64,000 nt of DNA from Gigantopelta aegis (lineage: Eukaryota; Mollusca; Gastropoda; Neomphalida; Peltospiridae), in assembly GCF_016097555.1 (NCBI RefSeq), contig NC_054701.1, positions 62,716,543-62,780,542 on the forward strand, read 5' to 3'. Below, one piece after another: positions 37,361-49,318 of the stretch. The notes beneath the pieces were generated by a model. That model saw only the letters and a program-made list of their open reading frames with translations, ran no database searches and had not been told where the DNA came from. The position numbers were made by a program, and so were the translations under genes. Every line of letters begins with the position of its first letter. Position 1 is the stretch's first letter.

Positions 37361-40300
37361 CTAATGGCTGATTAGTATTTGCTAGATGTTTATTTTATGT
37401 GATGTTTGATTTTAGGTTCAAGCTACAAAGGTATTGGATATTCCACTGATAGTCACAGAACAGGTAAGCTGTCTCTGAATTTTTATATAAAATTTAAAAC
37501 ACCTAGACTGATTCAGGGTTCGAATTTTATTATGGCACTGTCAGCAAATTCTGTGGTTACTCTCCTTACTTGCCGTTGTGCCCTGAAAAACACACGTTGA
37601 CAGCAAGAAACATTTAACCAACAAGAGGCCACACATGGGCCTAAACAGACTGTTTAGACCCGAGTACATTGTAGACCAGACTCATCTACCAGACTCATGG
37701 AATTCACAATACCTATTTTCTGAGGGGGAGGGGGACAGAATGACCAAATTCATGAGTTTTGTGCTCTATGGTAGAGAAGAAGAGAAGAAGATTTTTTTTT
37801 TTTTTATTAATTTTCCTCTGGAATATGTGTGTGTCAGTGTGCAATTTAAGGCTTGGCATGGGGGGGGGGGGGGGGGAGATATCGGAATGGTCATTTTCAC
37901 AAATTTATTTTTCCATGTACAATTTAAGGCTTGACCAGAATAACCAAATTCATAATTTTGTTTCTCCATGGGTCAAATTTATTTGGAAATAGTCTTGTAG
38001 ATCTGAAGGAATTAAAATTTAAATGCATCTTTTTCTTTTAAAACTATGGTAAATGTCACCCCCTCCCTGGAGGACCTGACAAATGGGAGACCTCAGTTCA
38101 TTTTTGGAAGTAGAGAAGAAGATTTGTTTTTTAAATGGCTTAATTTGTCCCTTTTGGGGCCCCACCCCTCAGGTCTCTTGACAGGGGGGCAGGAGGTGAG
38201 GGGGAAAATTACCAAATTCATAGTTTTGTTCTTCTATGTGCAAGCATGTGATTCTTCTGCTAATTGGCGGAATTCTGCTTTTAATTTTTTTTTCGTTTCA
38301 TTAATTTTCCTTGCATTCTGCATTCAGTTACATGCCTTCGGCACGCATGTATCATTTTCTGCTTTTTAGAAATGTTTCAATCACATGCCTGTATGTGCCA
38401 GAGAAGCTTGCAACAAAATTTGATGGAATTGGTCAAGTACTAGTAGTTTGAGAAGATTAAAAAAATAATTTACTTAAGTTTCCTCTTTTGAACCTATCAC
38501 CCCCACCCCAGAGGAGGGTCAGAATGATAAAATTCACAATATTGTGTTTAACCATATCCTCGGGAAGTTTCCAACAAATTTGGTTGGAATTGGTCAAGTA
38601 GTTTTGGAGAAGATGTTAAAGAAATTAGTTTAAATTCAAATTCACAATGTCATAAACCATCAATAGACCTTTACATGTACCGGTATGCAGACTATTTGGT
38701 TATAGCATTTGTGGAAGGAAAGAAAGTAAAGTTTGTTGTATTTAACGACGCCACTAGAGCACATTGATTTTTTATCTTATCATCGGCTATTGGACATCAA
38801 ACATATGGTCATTCTGACACTGTTTTTTAGAGGAAACCTGCTGTTGCCACATAGGCTACTCTTTTATGACAGGCAGCAAGGAATCTTTTATTTGCTCTTC
38901 CCACAGGCACGATAGCACAAACCATGGCCTTTGTTGAACCAGTTATGGATCACTGGTTGGTGCAAGTGGTTTACACCTACCCATTGAGCCTTGCAGAGCA
39001 CTCACTCAGGGTTTGGAGTCAGTATCTGGATTAAAAATCCCATGCCTCAACTGGGATCCGAACCCAGTACCTACCAGCCTGTAGACAGATGGCCTAACCA
39101 CGACGCCACCGAGGCCAGTCTGGAAGGAAGGAAATGTTATATTTACGGTTATATGCCGTCGGACATATGGTTAAGGACCACGCAGATATTGAGGGAGGAA
39201 ACCCGCTGTTGCTACTTCATGGGTTACTCGTTTTCGATTAGCAGCAAGGGATCTTTTATATGCACCATCCCATAGACAGGATAACACATACCACGGTCTT
39301 TGATGTACCAGTTGTGGTGCACTGGATAGAGCGAGAAATAGCCCAGTGGGCCCACTGACAGGGGTCAATCCCAAACCGACCGTGCATCAAGTGAGCGCTT
39401 TTCCACTGGTCTACGTCTCAGCATTTGTGGAAGTTTAGAAGAAGATATATGTTTTTAATTGGCTTAATTTTCCTCTTAGGACCCCATCCCTCAGGACCCT
39501 GGGATGGAGGTGGGCGGGGTTCAGAAGAATGACCAAAGTAATAAATTAGTTTCTCCATGTGAGGAGAAAGGAAGCTCAAGACAAAATTTTGCTTGGATTT
39601 GGACTTGGATGTAGTTTTGTAGAAGATGCTAAAGAAATTACAGTTAAATGCATTTCTCTATACAAGGGGCAGGATTTAGCTCGGTCAATTGAGTGCTCGC
39701 TTGAGGTGCTTGCGTTGCAAGATCTAACCACCTCGCTGGATCCATTCAGCTGACTGGGTTTTCTCTCGTTCTAACCAGTGCATCACAACTGCACAAAGGC
39801 TGTGGTATGTTCTTTCCTGTCTGTGGGAAAGTGCATATAAAAGATCCCTTTCTGTATTAGGAAAAATGTTGCGGGTTTTCTCTGATGACTACGAGTCAGA
39901 ATTACCAATGTTTGACATCCAATAGACGATGATTAATTAATCAATGTGCTCCAGTGGTGTCGTTAAACAAAACAAATTTAACTTCTCTATACAACTATAG
40001 TAAACTTCACCCCCATCCCAGGGACAAACAGGCAACCCGACATTGACAAATTGGATAATGAAATTAACAAATGTTATTGGTGCCTGGCAATAGACCTGAA
40101 GTTTTCATTTGTGAATAGTGACTGGCCTTGGTGGCGTCGTGGTTAGGCCATCGGTCTACAGGCTGGAAGGTACTGGGTTCGGATCCCAGTCGAGGCATGG
40201 GATTTTTAATCCATATACCGATTCCAAACCCTGAGTGAGTGCTCCGCAAGGCTCAATGGGTAGGTGTAAAACCACTTGCACCGACCAGTGATCCATAACT

Positions 40301-42745
40301 GGTTCAACAAAGGCCATGGTTTGTGCTATCCTGCCTGTAGGAAGTGCAAATAAAAGATCCCTTGCTGCTAATCAGAAGGAGTAGCCCATATAGTGGCGAC
40401 AGCGAGTTTTCTTTCAAAATCTATGTGGTCCTTAACCATATGTCTGACGCCATATAACTGTAAATAAAATGTGTTGAGTGCATCATTAAATAAAACATTT
40501 CTTTTTTGTGTGAATAGTGGGTCACTTTGCCCAGCAAGGCGGGACGTAGCACAGTGGTAAAGCGTTCGCTTGATGCGCAATCAGTGTGGGATCGATTCCC
40601 TGTTGGTGAGCCCTTGGGCTATTTATCATTCCAGCCAGTGCACCACCACTGGTATATGAAAGGCTGTAGTATGTGCTATCCTGTCTGTGGGATGGTGCAT
40701 ATAAAAGATCCCTTGCTGCTAATGGAAAAATGTAGCGGGTTTCCTCTCTAATACTATATGACAAAATTACCAAATGTTTGACATCTAATAACCGATGATT
40801 AATAAATCATTGTGCTCTAGTGGTGTTGTTAAACGAAACACACTTTTAAATTTGTCCAGCACTGCCCAGGTTAAACATCCTTACATCTGACAGCCTCATC
40901 CACCAACTCCAATTTCGAAGTTTAATTATTTTCATGAATATTGCTATACACTCACAAACTATTTGGTGAAGGAAAAGCAGTAAAACATTCTAAAGACTAA
41001 ACATCTCTCAAGTTTCCTTTCCTAAGGAAGCTGGAGTGTGTCCCTTACAAATGATCCCAAATTGCACCTTTTGTTCAAAATGTCCAGAGTCTTTCCCTGG
41101 AAACAGTGGAAAGAGCAGTGAATTATTTCATTTCATTTCAACTTATTTTTCATGCTTATATCCAATTAAGGTTCAAGCACGCTGTCATGGACACTCACAT
41201 CAGCTATCTGGGCTGTCTGTCCAGGACAGTGAATTAGTGGGTTAGTGGTTAGTGAGGGTTTGTCAAGTGAATGAGATTTACATTGAGATTGGGAATTTTT
41301 TACTCCAAAATTGGGAATGAAAAACGACATAGCCTCTGTAGAATGGTGGGAAATGGTGCCCATTATCGGAGTCTAGAAACATAGGTGATAAAACCCTGCC
41401 CATTCAATTATCACTGATGATCGATGATGAAATTTGATCCAGCCGATTCCTGACACTATATTGTACAAGAAAGGTGAATTACTGATCTCAAAAGAGGGGA
41501 TATAAACTGAGATGAATCAAGGTACAGTGTGTGTGGTCTGGTATGTCCCTTCGAACATTTAGTTCACCGAGTAGAAAGGGTGTGTGGTCTGGTATGTCCC
41601 TTCGAACATTTAGTTCACTGAGTAGAAAAGGTGTGTGGTCTGGTATGTCCCTTCGAACATTAAGTTTACCGAGTAGAAAAGGTGTGTGGGTGTGTGGTCT
41701 GGTATGTCCCTTCGAACATTAAGTTTACCGAGTAGAAAGGGTGTGTGGTCTGGTATGTCCCTTCGAACATTCAGTTCACCGAGTAGAAAGGGTGTGTGGT
41801 CTGGTATGTCCTTTCGAACATTTAGTTTACCGAGTAGAAAGGGTGTGTGGTCTGATGTCCTTTCGAACATTTAGTTCACCGAGTAGAAAGGGTGTGTGGT
41901 CTGATGTCCTTTCGAACATTTAATTCACCGAGTTGAAAGGGTGTGTGGTCTGATGTCCTTTTGAACATTTAGTTCACCGAGTAGAAAGGGTGTGTGGTCT
42001 GGTGTCCTTTTGAACATTTAGTTCACCGAGTAGAAAGGGTGTGTGGTCTGATGTCCTTTTGAACATTTAGTTCACCGAGTAGAAAGGGTGTGTGGTCTGA
42101 TGTCCTTTTGAACATTTAGTTCACCGAGTAGAAAGGGTGTGTGGTCTGATGTCCTTTTGAACATTTAGTTCACCGAGTAGAAAGGGTGTGTGGTCTGATG
42201 TCCTTTCGAACATTTAGTTCACCGAGTAGAAAGGGTGTGTGGTCTGGTATTTGCTTTCGAACATTTAGTTTACAGAGTAGAAACCAAAATTGCTTAAATT
42301 GCAGTCACATGATGATCAGAATGTTTTGCTTTTCAGTATCCCAAAGGTCTAGGAAGTACAGTACCAGAACTCGATATCAACAATGCTGTTGCAGTTTTTC
42401 CCAAGACTAAATTCAGTATGGTTTTACCAGAGGTTGAAGAAAAACTGAAATCTCTTTGCAGCGGAAATGTGCGACATGTTGTGCTGTTTGGTATTGAGGT
42501 GAGGTTTTATTACTCAGAAATATAACATTTTCCAGTCTTGAATTCATTTATATATATATATATATATACAGTGAAACCTCTCAAAACCAGACCCTCTGTA
42601 AGCTGGAATTCCTTCAAAACCGGACATTTTTCATGGTCCTTTTTTAAAAATCAGTAAAGAACTTAACCTCTCTAAACCGGATACCTCTGAAACTGGACAT
42701 TTTATTTGGTCCCTAGGGTGTCTGGTTTAGAGGGGTTTCACTGTA

Positions 42746-42779
<34 letters not shown>

Positions 42780-45700
42780 TTTAAAGGCAGGGGTAGGATA
42801 TAGTTTAGTTGATAGAGCAATCGCAGAATCAACACCCCTTGGTAGACTAGTTCCTCCCTTCACTATCCCTACCATTGCTCCACAATTTCTTTATCAAAGG
42901 CCATGGTATGTGCTTTCATGTCTGGAACAGTGCATATAAAAGATCCCACTCTGCTAATGGAGATGTGGTAGTTATGACAGGCTGTAATCTACATGTAGTT
43001 AGCGAACTGGACACTTTTTTTCCTGGACAAAAGTCTGCTCAAGTTGCTGAGTTATTAGTAGTAGTGAGAAGGATATTTTGGATCAAATCCAACTTCAAAA
43101 ACAAAATCATACAGCAGACGTCAAAAGTATACGCTCGATTCGTTGCCTATGCTGCCATTGCTCGGCAAAGCACAAACGACAGTCTGTTGTCAATTTAAGT
43201 TAACACATGCGTTTGCGGATTTCAAATTGTAGGGTTCATCTCAAAAAATGAAATGAGAAATCTTGCGCTGTACGAAGAGCGTTCGGTTATGGATACGGTA
43301 CTAGAGTCTTTCGTACTATTAATACATTGATCATGTATATATTTTTTAACATAAAATATACTAACATAGACGATGAATGTTTTCATTTCTTAATTTTAAG
43401 TGTGTTAAAATCTACAAAGTCAAATGGATATTCTTTCGTTTGGAAAGGGTTAACTTGGTTTGTTTTGTTTAACGACATCAATGTTAGAGCATATTGATCA
43501 AAGAGGAAACGGGTGCATGTGCAGAGTAAGGGTATTGGGGGTCGAAACGTTTACCTGCCCAAGCTAAAAAAAAAGTTGAAATATATTTTCTGGGGGAGCA
43601 TGGCCCCATATAAACTTCACTCAACACAGTCTATAACCCCAACCCCACTGAAATCCCTGCAGATGCGCCATGGAAACCTACTACATTTTGTTTTAGCAAG
43701 GGATCGTTTATATGTACCATCCCACAGACAGAATATCACATACCATGGCCTTTTATATAGCAGTCATGGCGCACTGGCTGGAATGAGCCCGCCATTGGGG
43801 ATCGATCCTAGACCGACCGCGCATTTTCAAAAAAACACCTTTTTAGGTCTAAGTAATGAATAGAAATAATATATAGTCTTGATAAATGTTACATAAATTG
43901 AACACAACACCCTCTTCCTCTACCCCTAGAGCGTTACATAATTATTAACACCCGTATGCCAACTGCTGGCCTCTGTCAAAATTTCAAGCCAAATCCCCCA
44001 CCGACCCCTGGAAAGGTGTTGTACCATATCTCTATGGATATAAATATGTTTTGGAGATATGAGATGACCCCTTCATCAAGACAGTTAAATTTGTTCAAAA
44101 TCACGTGAGAAGCTCAGCGCCTGCGCAGATCATGTAAAGTCCCAGTTCTACTGGCATCCTGCTAAATGAAGAAAAACAAAGTTGGCCTTTGAGTTTGTAG
44201 TTGACCTAGATAATGTAGATAAGCGAGCATTGTGAAACTATAGCGATGTGGCGGACCGTTTATGTACCAAACAGAACTGGATCATCCATTCTAAATGCTT
44301 AAATAATAAAAATATTCCTTTATTCCTGCAGCTTTAAGCCTTACTGTCAAATGTCCAGATGTATTTCAGTAATGCCAGAAAATAAAAGGAAGAAAATGTT
44401 TTATTTAACGACGCACTCAACACATTTTATTTTACGGTTATATGGCATCAGACATATAGTTAAGGACCACACCTATATTGAGAGAGGAAACCCGCTGTCG
44501 CCACTTCATGGGCTACTCTTTTTGATTAGCAGAAAGGGATCTTTTATATGCACCATCCCACAGACAGGATAGTACATACCACAGCCTTTATTACACCAGT
44601 TGTGGAGCACTGGCTGGAACGAGAAACAGCCCAATGGGTCCGCCGACTGGGATTGATCCTAAACCGACTGCGCATCAAGTGAACGCTTTACCACTGAGCT
44701 AGGTCCCACCCGCCAGAAAAATACAAATTATTATTATTTTCAGCAACACATTATTTATGAGCTGCTTTAATACCATTACGTTTTTAATACAAATATTATG
44801 ATGTTTTGATAACATTTTATTACTGGAATTAATAGTACAAAATGTATTTGATTACGAAATATTACAATTCAGTCCATGTCTATAATTCGGAAAGTTTCTG
44901 CATAAACATAGAACATAACGAAACACTAAGACATATACTGATAAAATGTTAACTTTGTCTATGTTTATCAAAGTTCTCCCTCTTCTCCTGGGAAGGGAAC
45001 AGTCACTTCTACTTTTTCAATTCTAGATTAGGGCCTTGGTTACGACACAGGGGCGGGACATAGCCCAGTGGTAAAGCACTCGCTTGATCTGCGGTCGGTT
45101 TAGAATCGATCCCCATTGGTGTGCCCATTGGGCTATTTCTCATTCCAGCCAGTGCACCATGACTGGTATATCAAAGGCTATGGTATGTGCTATCCTGTCT
45201 GTGGGATAATGCATATAAAAGATCCCTTGCTATATGTGGAAAAATGTAGCAGGTTTCCTCTGTAAGACTAAAATTATCAAATGTTTGACATCCAATAGCT
45301 GATGAATAATAATCAATGTGCTCTAGTGGTGCCGTTAAACAAAACAAACTTTAGGTTGCGACACATTTATGAAGTTTACAATTCCCATTATCTCTGATGT
45401 TCATTCTTCATTCATTTCGCTGTTTTTGTTGTACTGATACCTGTGTTATAATTTATATCTAAACAGCACACAGTTAATAGAAAAAAATTTATGTTGTGAT
45501 ACTTCTGTTCCAAAACATTTTGTTGGAGAACAAAATACCATTCTCGACTTTCTTGACTTGTTGTAATCTCCTGGTAACCTGACTGACCACTCTCGACTTT
45601 CTTCGAAGCATACAGGTGATTAATTAATTAATTAATTAATCAGTGCACTGCCCAGTGATATGGTTAACCGATACTGTTGCGTTGTTTCAGACCCACGTAT

Positions 45701-46437
45701 GCATCCAGCAGACGGTCATAGACCTGCTGGACAGGACCTACGAGGTGCACGTCGTGGCCGATGGGTGCTCTTCACGAAGTCAGATGGACAGACTGTTCGC
45801 TCTGCAGGTGTACACATCTACAGAAATACATTGTTATCAGGGTACTTTTAAAAAAATCAAGGGCCCAATTCACTAAAGTCTCGCAACTTTGCAACGAGCT
45901 TGCAGTGCAATGCAAAAAGACTTGCAAGGATGATGTGATATTGCTTTGAGAATTAGACCCCAGTCACTGGCATATGAAACGGAGGTGGGGTGGGGGGTGG
46001 CAAGTAGCAGCATATTTAGAGAATACTCAACAAGCTATCATTTTATGGAAGATTTTCAAACGATACTGTTGTTGAAAACAAGTCTGCAAGTTGTGAATAA
46101 GGGACAGGGTTGCACCATAGTAGTGACGTACGTATCGCTGATGATGTAAGTTAGTTGTTGACATGACTTCCATGATGGAAACTATTCTTACACTCAATTA
46201 ACTGTCTGTAGTGAAGCACTGTTTATGATGTCGAAACATATCTAGGGGAAGAAATGTTTTTTTCTTTCCCTAGGGAAAGATCATATTTCTTTCCCCATCT
46301 CTGCCCATATGGGTAATAAATAAATATATACATGTATGTATGTATGTATGTATGTATGTATGTATGTATGTATGGGTATATGTATGTATCTATGTATGTA
46401 TGTATCTATGTATGTGTGTATGTATGTATGTATCTAT

Positions 46438-46470
<33 letters not shown>

Positions 46471-46808
46471 GTGAAACACTTCTAAACCAGACACCCTTGG
46501 GACCAAGTGTAATGTCCGGTTATAAGAGGTATCCAGTATAGAGAGGTTCTTCTGTACATCCGGTTTTGAGGGAATTCCAGTTTACAGAGGGTCCGGTTTT
46601 GAAAGGTTTCACTGTATATATATAGGCCTATATATATAATAATAATAAATTTTCATTACAGAGATTTCAACACAGTGGTGCCACAGTGACAACCAGCGAA
46701 GCAGTTCTTCTACAGTTAGTGGGAGACAAGGAACATCCCAAGTTCAAGGAGATCCAGGGACTAATAAAAACCAGTGCTCCGGACTCGGGCCTTGTGGCTA
46801 ATTTATGA
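36037..46808 (+). CDS. ISOC2: Isochorismatase domain-containing protein (ISOC1/ISOC2-like)
   Basis: Five exons: 36037-36162, 37416-37463, 42337-42498, 45691-45807, 46662-46808 (TGA at 46806-46808). They total 600 bp for 199 residues (human ISOC2: 205). All introns are phase 0 and GT-AG. The start is the Met of MASRTFGN; an in-frame Met 19 codons upstream is the alternative. Family landmarks: [12 protein letters not shown] (exon 1), [14 protein letters not shown] across exons 2-3, [22 protein letters not shown] across exons 3-4, [10 protein letters not shown], and FKEIQGLIK with a short C-terminus. The Asp-Lys-Cys residues of cysteine hydrolases of this fold appear as Asp20, Lys81 and Cys116. 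The animal substrate is not established. ISOC1 or ISOC2 cannot be told apart by eye; the short N-terminus favours ISOC2. AATAAA lies near 46988-47006. Introns hold many SINEs, a minisatellite and two pogo-type MITEs. Confidence 0.93.
36352..36655 (+). mobile_element. SINE-1, head H3, tail b
   Basis: Head ggggcgggatttatcttaga, then the common body and a tail ending gtggtgtcgttaaacaaaac. In ISOC intron 1. Confidence 0.88.
37282..37354. repeat. (CT)n microsatellite
   Basis: About 60 bases of ct, 60 bases ahead of the ISOC exon 2 acceptor. Confidence 0.95.
38725..39118 (-). mobile_element. SINE-1, head H2, inserted at the tail of another SINE-1
   Basis: Full H2 head ending cgacgccaccgaggcc. The pair 38718-39420 is enclosed by the 13-bp direct repeat gcatttgtggaag (38705-38717 and 39421-39433). 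The inner ggaaggaa repeat at 38713 and 39122 suggests that this copy went into the tail of the H1 copy that follows. Confidence 0.88.
39120..39420 (-). mobile_element. SINE-1, head H1, tail a
   Basis: Second half of the nested pair, ending ctggtctacgtctca. Confidence 0.88.
39666..39981 (+). mobile_element. SINE-1, head H3, tail b
   Basis: Head ggggcaggatttagctcggt, tail ending gtggtgtcgttaaacaaaac. Confidence 0.88.
40121..40508 (+). mobile_element. SINE-1, head H2, tail a
   Basis: Flanked by an 11-bp target duplication, tgtgaatagtg (40110-40120 and 40509-40519). Confidence 0.92.
40538..40850 (+). mobile_element. SINE-1, head H1, tail b
   Basis: Head ggcgggacgtagcacagtgg, tail ending gtggtgttgttaaacgaaac; 20 bases after the previous SINE. 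Confidence 0.9.
41127..41255 (-). mobile_element. SINE-2 fragment (tail half)
   Basis: Tail complement tccaattaaggttcaagca and the block agctatctgggctgtctgtc; head missing. Confidence 0.82.
41525..42285. repeat. Minisatellite, about 15 units of 49-51 bp
   Basis: Unit: gtgtgtggtctg(gt)atgtcc, then (c/t)ttcgaacatttagtt and caccgagtagaaag. The first seven or so units are mostly 51 bp, the later ones 49 bp, because gt is missing after tctg. It lies in ISOC intron 2, ending about 50 bases before exon 3. The long frames on both strands across it come from the 51-bp (17-codon) period and are not genes. Confidence 0.95.
42569..42743. mobile_element. Pogo-type MITE
   Basis: CAGTGAAACCTCTC to GGGGTTTCACTG, in a (TA)n context, same orientation as 18222-18399. 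In ISOC intron 3. Confidence 0.82.
42785..42965 (+). mobile_element. SINE-1 relic with a fourth head (H4)
   Basis: A head aggatatagtttagttgata with gagcaatcgcag looks like a different tRNA. It then joins the SINE-1 body at tatcaaaggccatggtatgt and stops at aagatcccactctgctaatg. Confidence 0.65.
43455..43825 (-). mobile_element. SINE-1 relic, tail b and head H1, interrupted
   Basis: The tail at 43455-43500 and the body/head at 43665-43825 are separated by unrelated sequence. Confidence 0.65.
44392..44712 (-). mobile_element. SINE-1, head H1, tail a
   Basis: From atgttttatttaacgacgca to ctaggtcccacccgcc. In ISOC intron 3. Confidence 0.9.
45051..45353 (+). mobile_element. SINE-1, head H1, tail b
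   Basis: From gggcgggacatagcccagtg to gtggtgccgttaaacaaaac. In ISOC intron 3. Confidence 0.9.
45861..45961. mobile_element. Short MITE with GGGCCCAATTCACTAAAG ends
   Basis: The left end gggcccaattcactaaag is matched by the complement of ctttgagaattagacccc at the right end; 101 bp. Just downstream of ISOC exon 4. Confidence 0.65.
46332..46470. repeat. (TATG)n / (TA)n microsatellite
   Basis: About 110 bases of tatg with variants, then (TA)n, joined to the MITE that follows. Confidence 0.95.
46469..46614. mobile_element. Pogo-type MITE, reverse orientation
   Basis: Shares the internal blocks gggaccaagtgtaatgtccgg and gggtccggttttgaaagg with the other two copies, in reverse. It ends 47 bases before the ISOC exon 5 acceptor. 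Confidence 0.8.
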
Positions 46809-47387
46809 TCATTGTCACACAACCTGCCCATTTGATTGGCTCTTCTCATGTCTGAATGTACATGCACCTCCTCCTTTGATACTCAAGTAACGCCATGTTG
46901 TTATCATATAATACATACTTTGATGTAATGAAAATTAACCTTAATACTGGGACATTTAGAAGAAGAAAAAAAAAGGAAATTAAAAAAATAAATGTTTTTA
47001 AATAAAGGACACTTGACACGGATGAAATATGGTAGGGACCGCTTCAGCCATTCTTCACAAACAGTGTGAAGATTTGGTTACCATTTGATTCTGTGTAATG
47101 CCATAGGAGAGAAGGCGGAAGGGAGGCAATGACACCCTCTCGTCCCCCCCCCCCCCCCCCACACACACACAATTATGAAGATAATGTATATACACCCCGG
47201 TTGATAATCAAAGTAAAATGTAACTGTGTCCCAAGTTGCTGTTGTCTTTCTGACATCTATGAATGCGTAAGTGAATTGTATTATTATAAAAAAATAAAAT
47301 GTAGTATTATTTAATTGTGTTATGACTGGAATTAAAATAATATGTGTTTTGTTAGTGGTGGTAGGTGTTGGTTTATCTAAAAAAGTT

Positions 47388-47652
47388 TCTTTTGTTTAAT
47401 AACACCACTAGAACACATTTATTTATAAATCATTGGCTATTGGATGTCAAACATTTGGTCATTGTAGAGAGGAAACCTGCTACATTTTTCCATTATGCTA
47501 TATGGTATATGGTATGGTACAGGGATTAATGTGCACATTCAGAGCATCCATTAGTAGCAAGTGATCTTTTATATGCACCAACCCACAGACAGGATAGTAC
47601 ATACCACGGCCTTTGATATACCAATCCTGGTGCACTGGCTGGAACGAGAATG
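47388..47652 (-). mobile_element. SINE-1 fragment, tail b
   Basis: Tail and body to gcactggctggaacgagaa. A piece around 47495-47545 is foreign to the family. Confidence 0.78.
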
Positions 47653-47879
47653 GTAACATCTATCTTAAAGTTCAACCAGTACTGTTGCTGTTGATCATTC
47701 TGCCATTCGCCACTTATAATACTACATCAGAGTAATGAAAGTCATGAATTGTATGTGCTTTAAAGAAATGGCATGTTATTTCCATCACTGGTGACCCCTA
47801 TTCTATGTAAATAAAGATAAAAATCTGACTTGTATCCACCACTAGATTTTGTTCTTTCCACTTCAGATGGTAATCATAC

Positions 47880-48112
47880 ATTCATTTCATTTCAACTTAT
47901 TTTCGTGCTTATATCCAGTTACGGTTCAATCACGTTATCCTGAGCACATACCTCAGCTATCTGGGCTGTATGTCCAGGGCAGTGTGTTAGTTGATATTGA
48001 GAAAGAAGAGGGTGCAGTGGTTTTACACCTACCCATTAAATCGTTCAAACTCGCTCTGGGTGGGAGCCGGTACCGGGCCGATGGATTAACCACGACACCA
48101 CCGAGGTGCAAA
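47880..48112 (-). mobile_element. SINE-2
   Basis: From atttcatttcaacttatttt to ttaaccacgacaccaccgag, with a short internal deletion near the gggttcg box. Confidence 0.85.
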
Positions 48113-48299
48113 TTTTAAAATGTATGAAAAAAATATATATAATAATTTTGCCAACATTGGATAACAACCATGTGATAAAAGTTAGGAAAAAGAAAATTTC
48201 AGCGTTCTTTTCGTCTGTGCTTTAATATTGGAGAACAAAAATAAAAATAACGCTTTAGTTCTTGGTTTTTGACATTTTTTTTATGGCTTGAAAGAGTAT

Positions 48300-48395
48300 A
48301 GTAGCCCATTGTATGGCGGGAGCATGTCTTTTCTCTCACTATGTGTGGTTTTCAATCATATGTCGGACGCCATATATGTAAATAAAACATTCCTT
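48300..48395 (+). mobile_element. SINE-1 tail a fragment
   Basis: gtagcccattgtatggcggg to atgtaaataaaacattcc. Confidence 0.65.
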
Positions 48396-48867
48396 ATTTT
48401 CGAATTCATAGCTCCCAAAAAATCTTTTTTTGTGTTTTGCGTATGAATGTAATGGAGAAGGTGTAATATTTCCTGGTCGGCTGCATATTAGTGTAGGAAG
48501 ATTGCTTTTCAGTACAATATGCGATTTGCGCAGAGACTGATCCAGAGGGGAGTGCGGACCAGGGGGACGCGTACCCCCCAACATTTTTCAAGTGCCCTCA
48601 AAATGTTCAAGTGCTCTTTTTGTTTATATAAAAGTAGTTTTGCACGTAAGCAATTTTAGCTGCATGAATTTAAGTTATGCGTGTATGCGCAAGCTTGCAA
48701 ATGTGTGTGTGTTGCCGAGTCACAATGGGGTTCAACACGTTGTCTAACGCGAGTAATGAGCGCCTTAAAGTTGCGTGATGAAAGTTGCATAATGATAGCC
48801 TAATAGTTTTAGCTTTGAAATTGTATAGATTTTCAAAATTAGGCTCTGTCAATGTTATGTATATCTG

Positions 48868-49318
48868 CCCTACCTAGACCGCTGTCTCTAGAATAGTGCC
48901 CTTTACAGCTATAATTTACAAATGCCCTTTGTATCGTTTTTTTTTTTTTTATGTATATGTATAACTGCCCTACTTAGACAGAGCCGTCCCTAGAATAGGT
49001 CCAGTTAAAATTATAATTTACAAATGCCCCTTTGTATCGTTTTTATGTATAACTGCCCTACCTAGAACGAACAGTCCCTAGAATAGGTCCAGTTAAAGTT
49101 ATAATTTACAAATGCCCCTTTGTTTCGTTTTTTATGTATAGCCTAACTGCTCTAACTAGACAGAGCCGTCCCTAGAATAGTGCCCTTTAAAGTTATAATG
49201 TTCAAATGCTCCTTTGTATCGTTATGTATAACTGCCCTACCTAGACCGAGCCGTCCCCAGAATAGTGTCTTTTAAAGTTTTAATTTACAAGTGCTTACAA
49301 GTACCCCTTTGTATCGGG
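48868..49318. repeat. Five tandem units of 85-98 bp
   Basis: Each unit begins ctgccctacctagac, has gtccctagaatag and ttataatttacaaatgcccc, and ends tttgtatcg with tttatgtata. Divergent enough to be old. Non-coding. Confidence 0.85.

Larger units (their letters stand above)
37600..40060. repeat. Degenerate tandem-like intronic repeats in ISOC intron 2
   Basis: Four or five copies of a roughly 300-base module recur (at about 37.7, 38.1, 38.5, 39.43 and 40.0 kb), each with pieces like gtcaagtagttttggagaag, aggaccc(c)accctcagg, and gaccaaattcat(a)a. SINEs at 38725-39420 and 39666-39981 have inserted into the array. Non-coding. Confidence 0.6.

Noticed and set aside
41525-42285. Regular repeats that could suggest a CRISPR array
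   Set aside because: The units are contiguous with no unique spacers, and the locus is an intron of a eukaryotic gene.
41531-42410. Overlapping open frames on both strands through the minisatellite
   Set aside because: The 51-bp period is a multiple of three, so any open unit stays open. The frames are lost where units become 49 bp.
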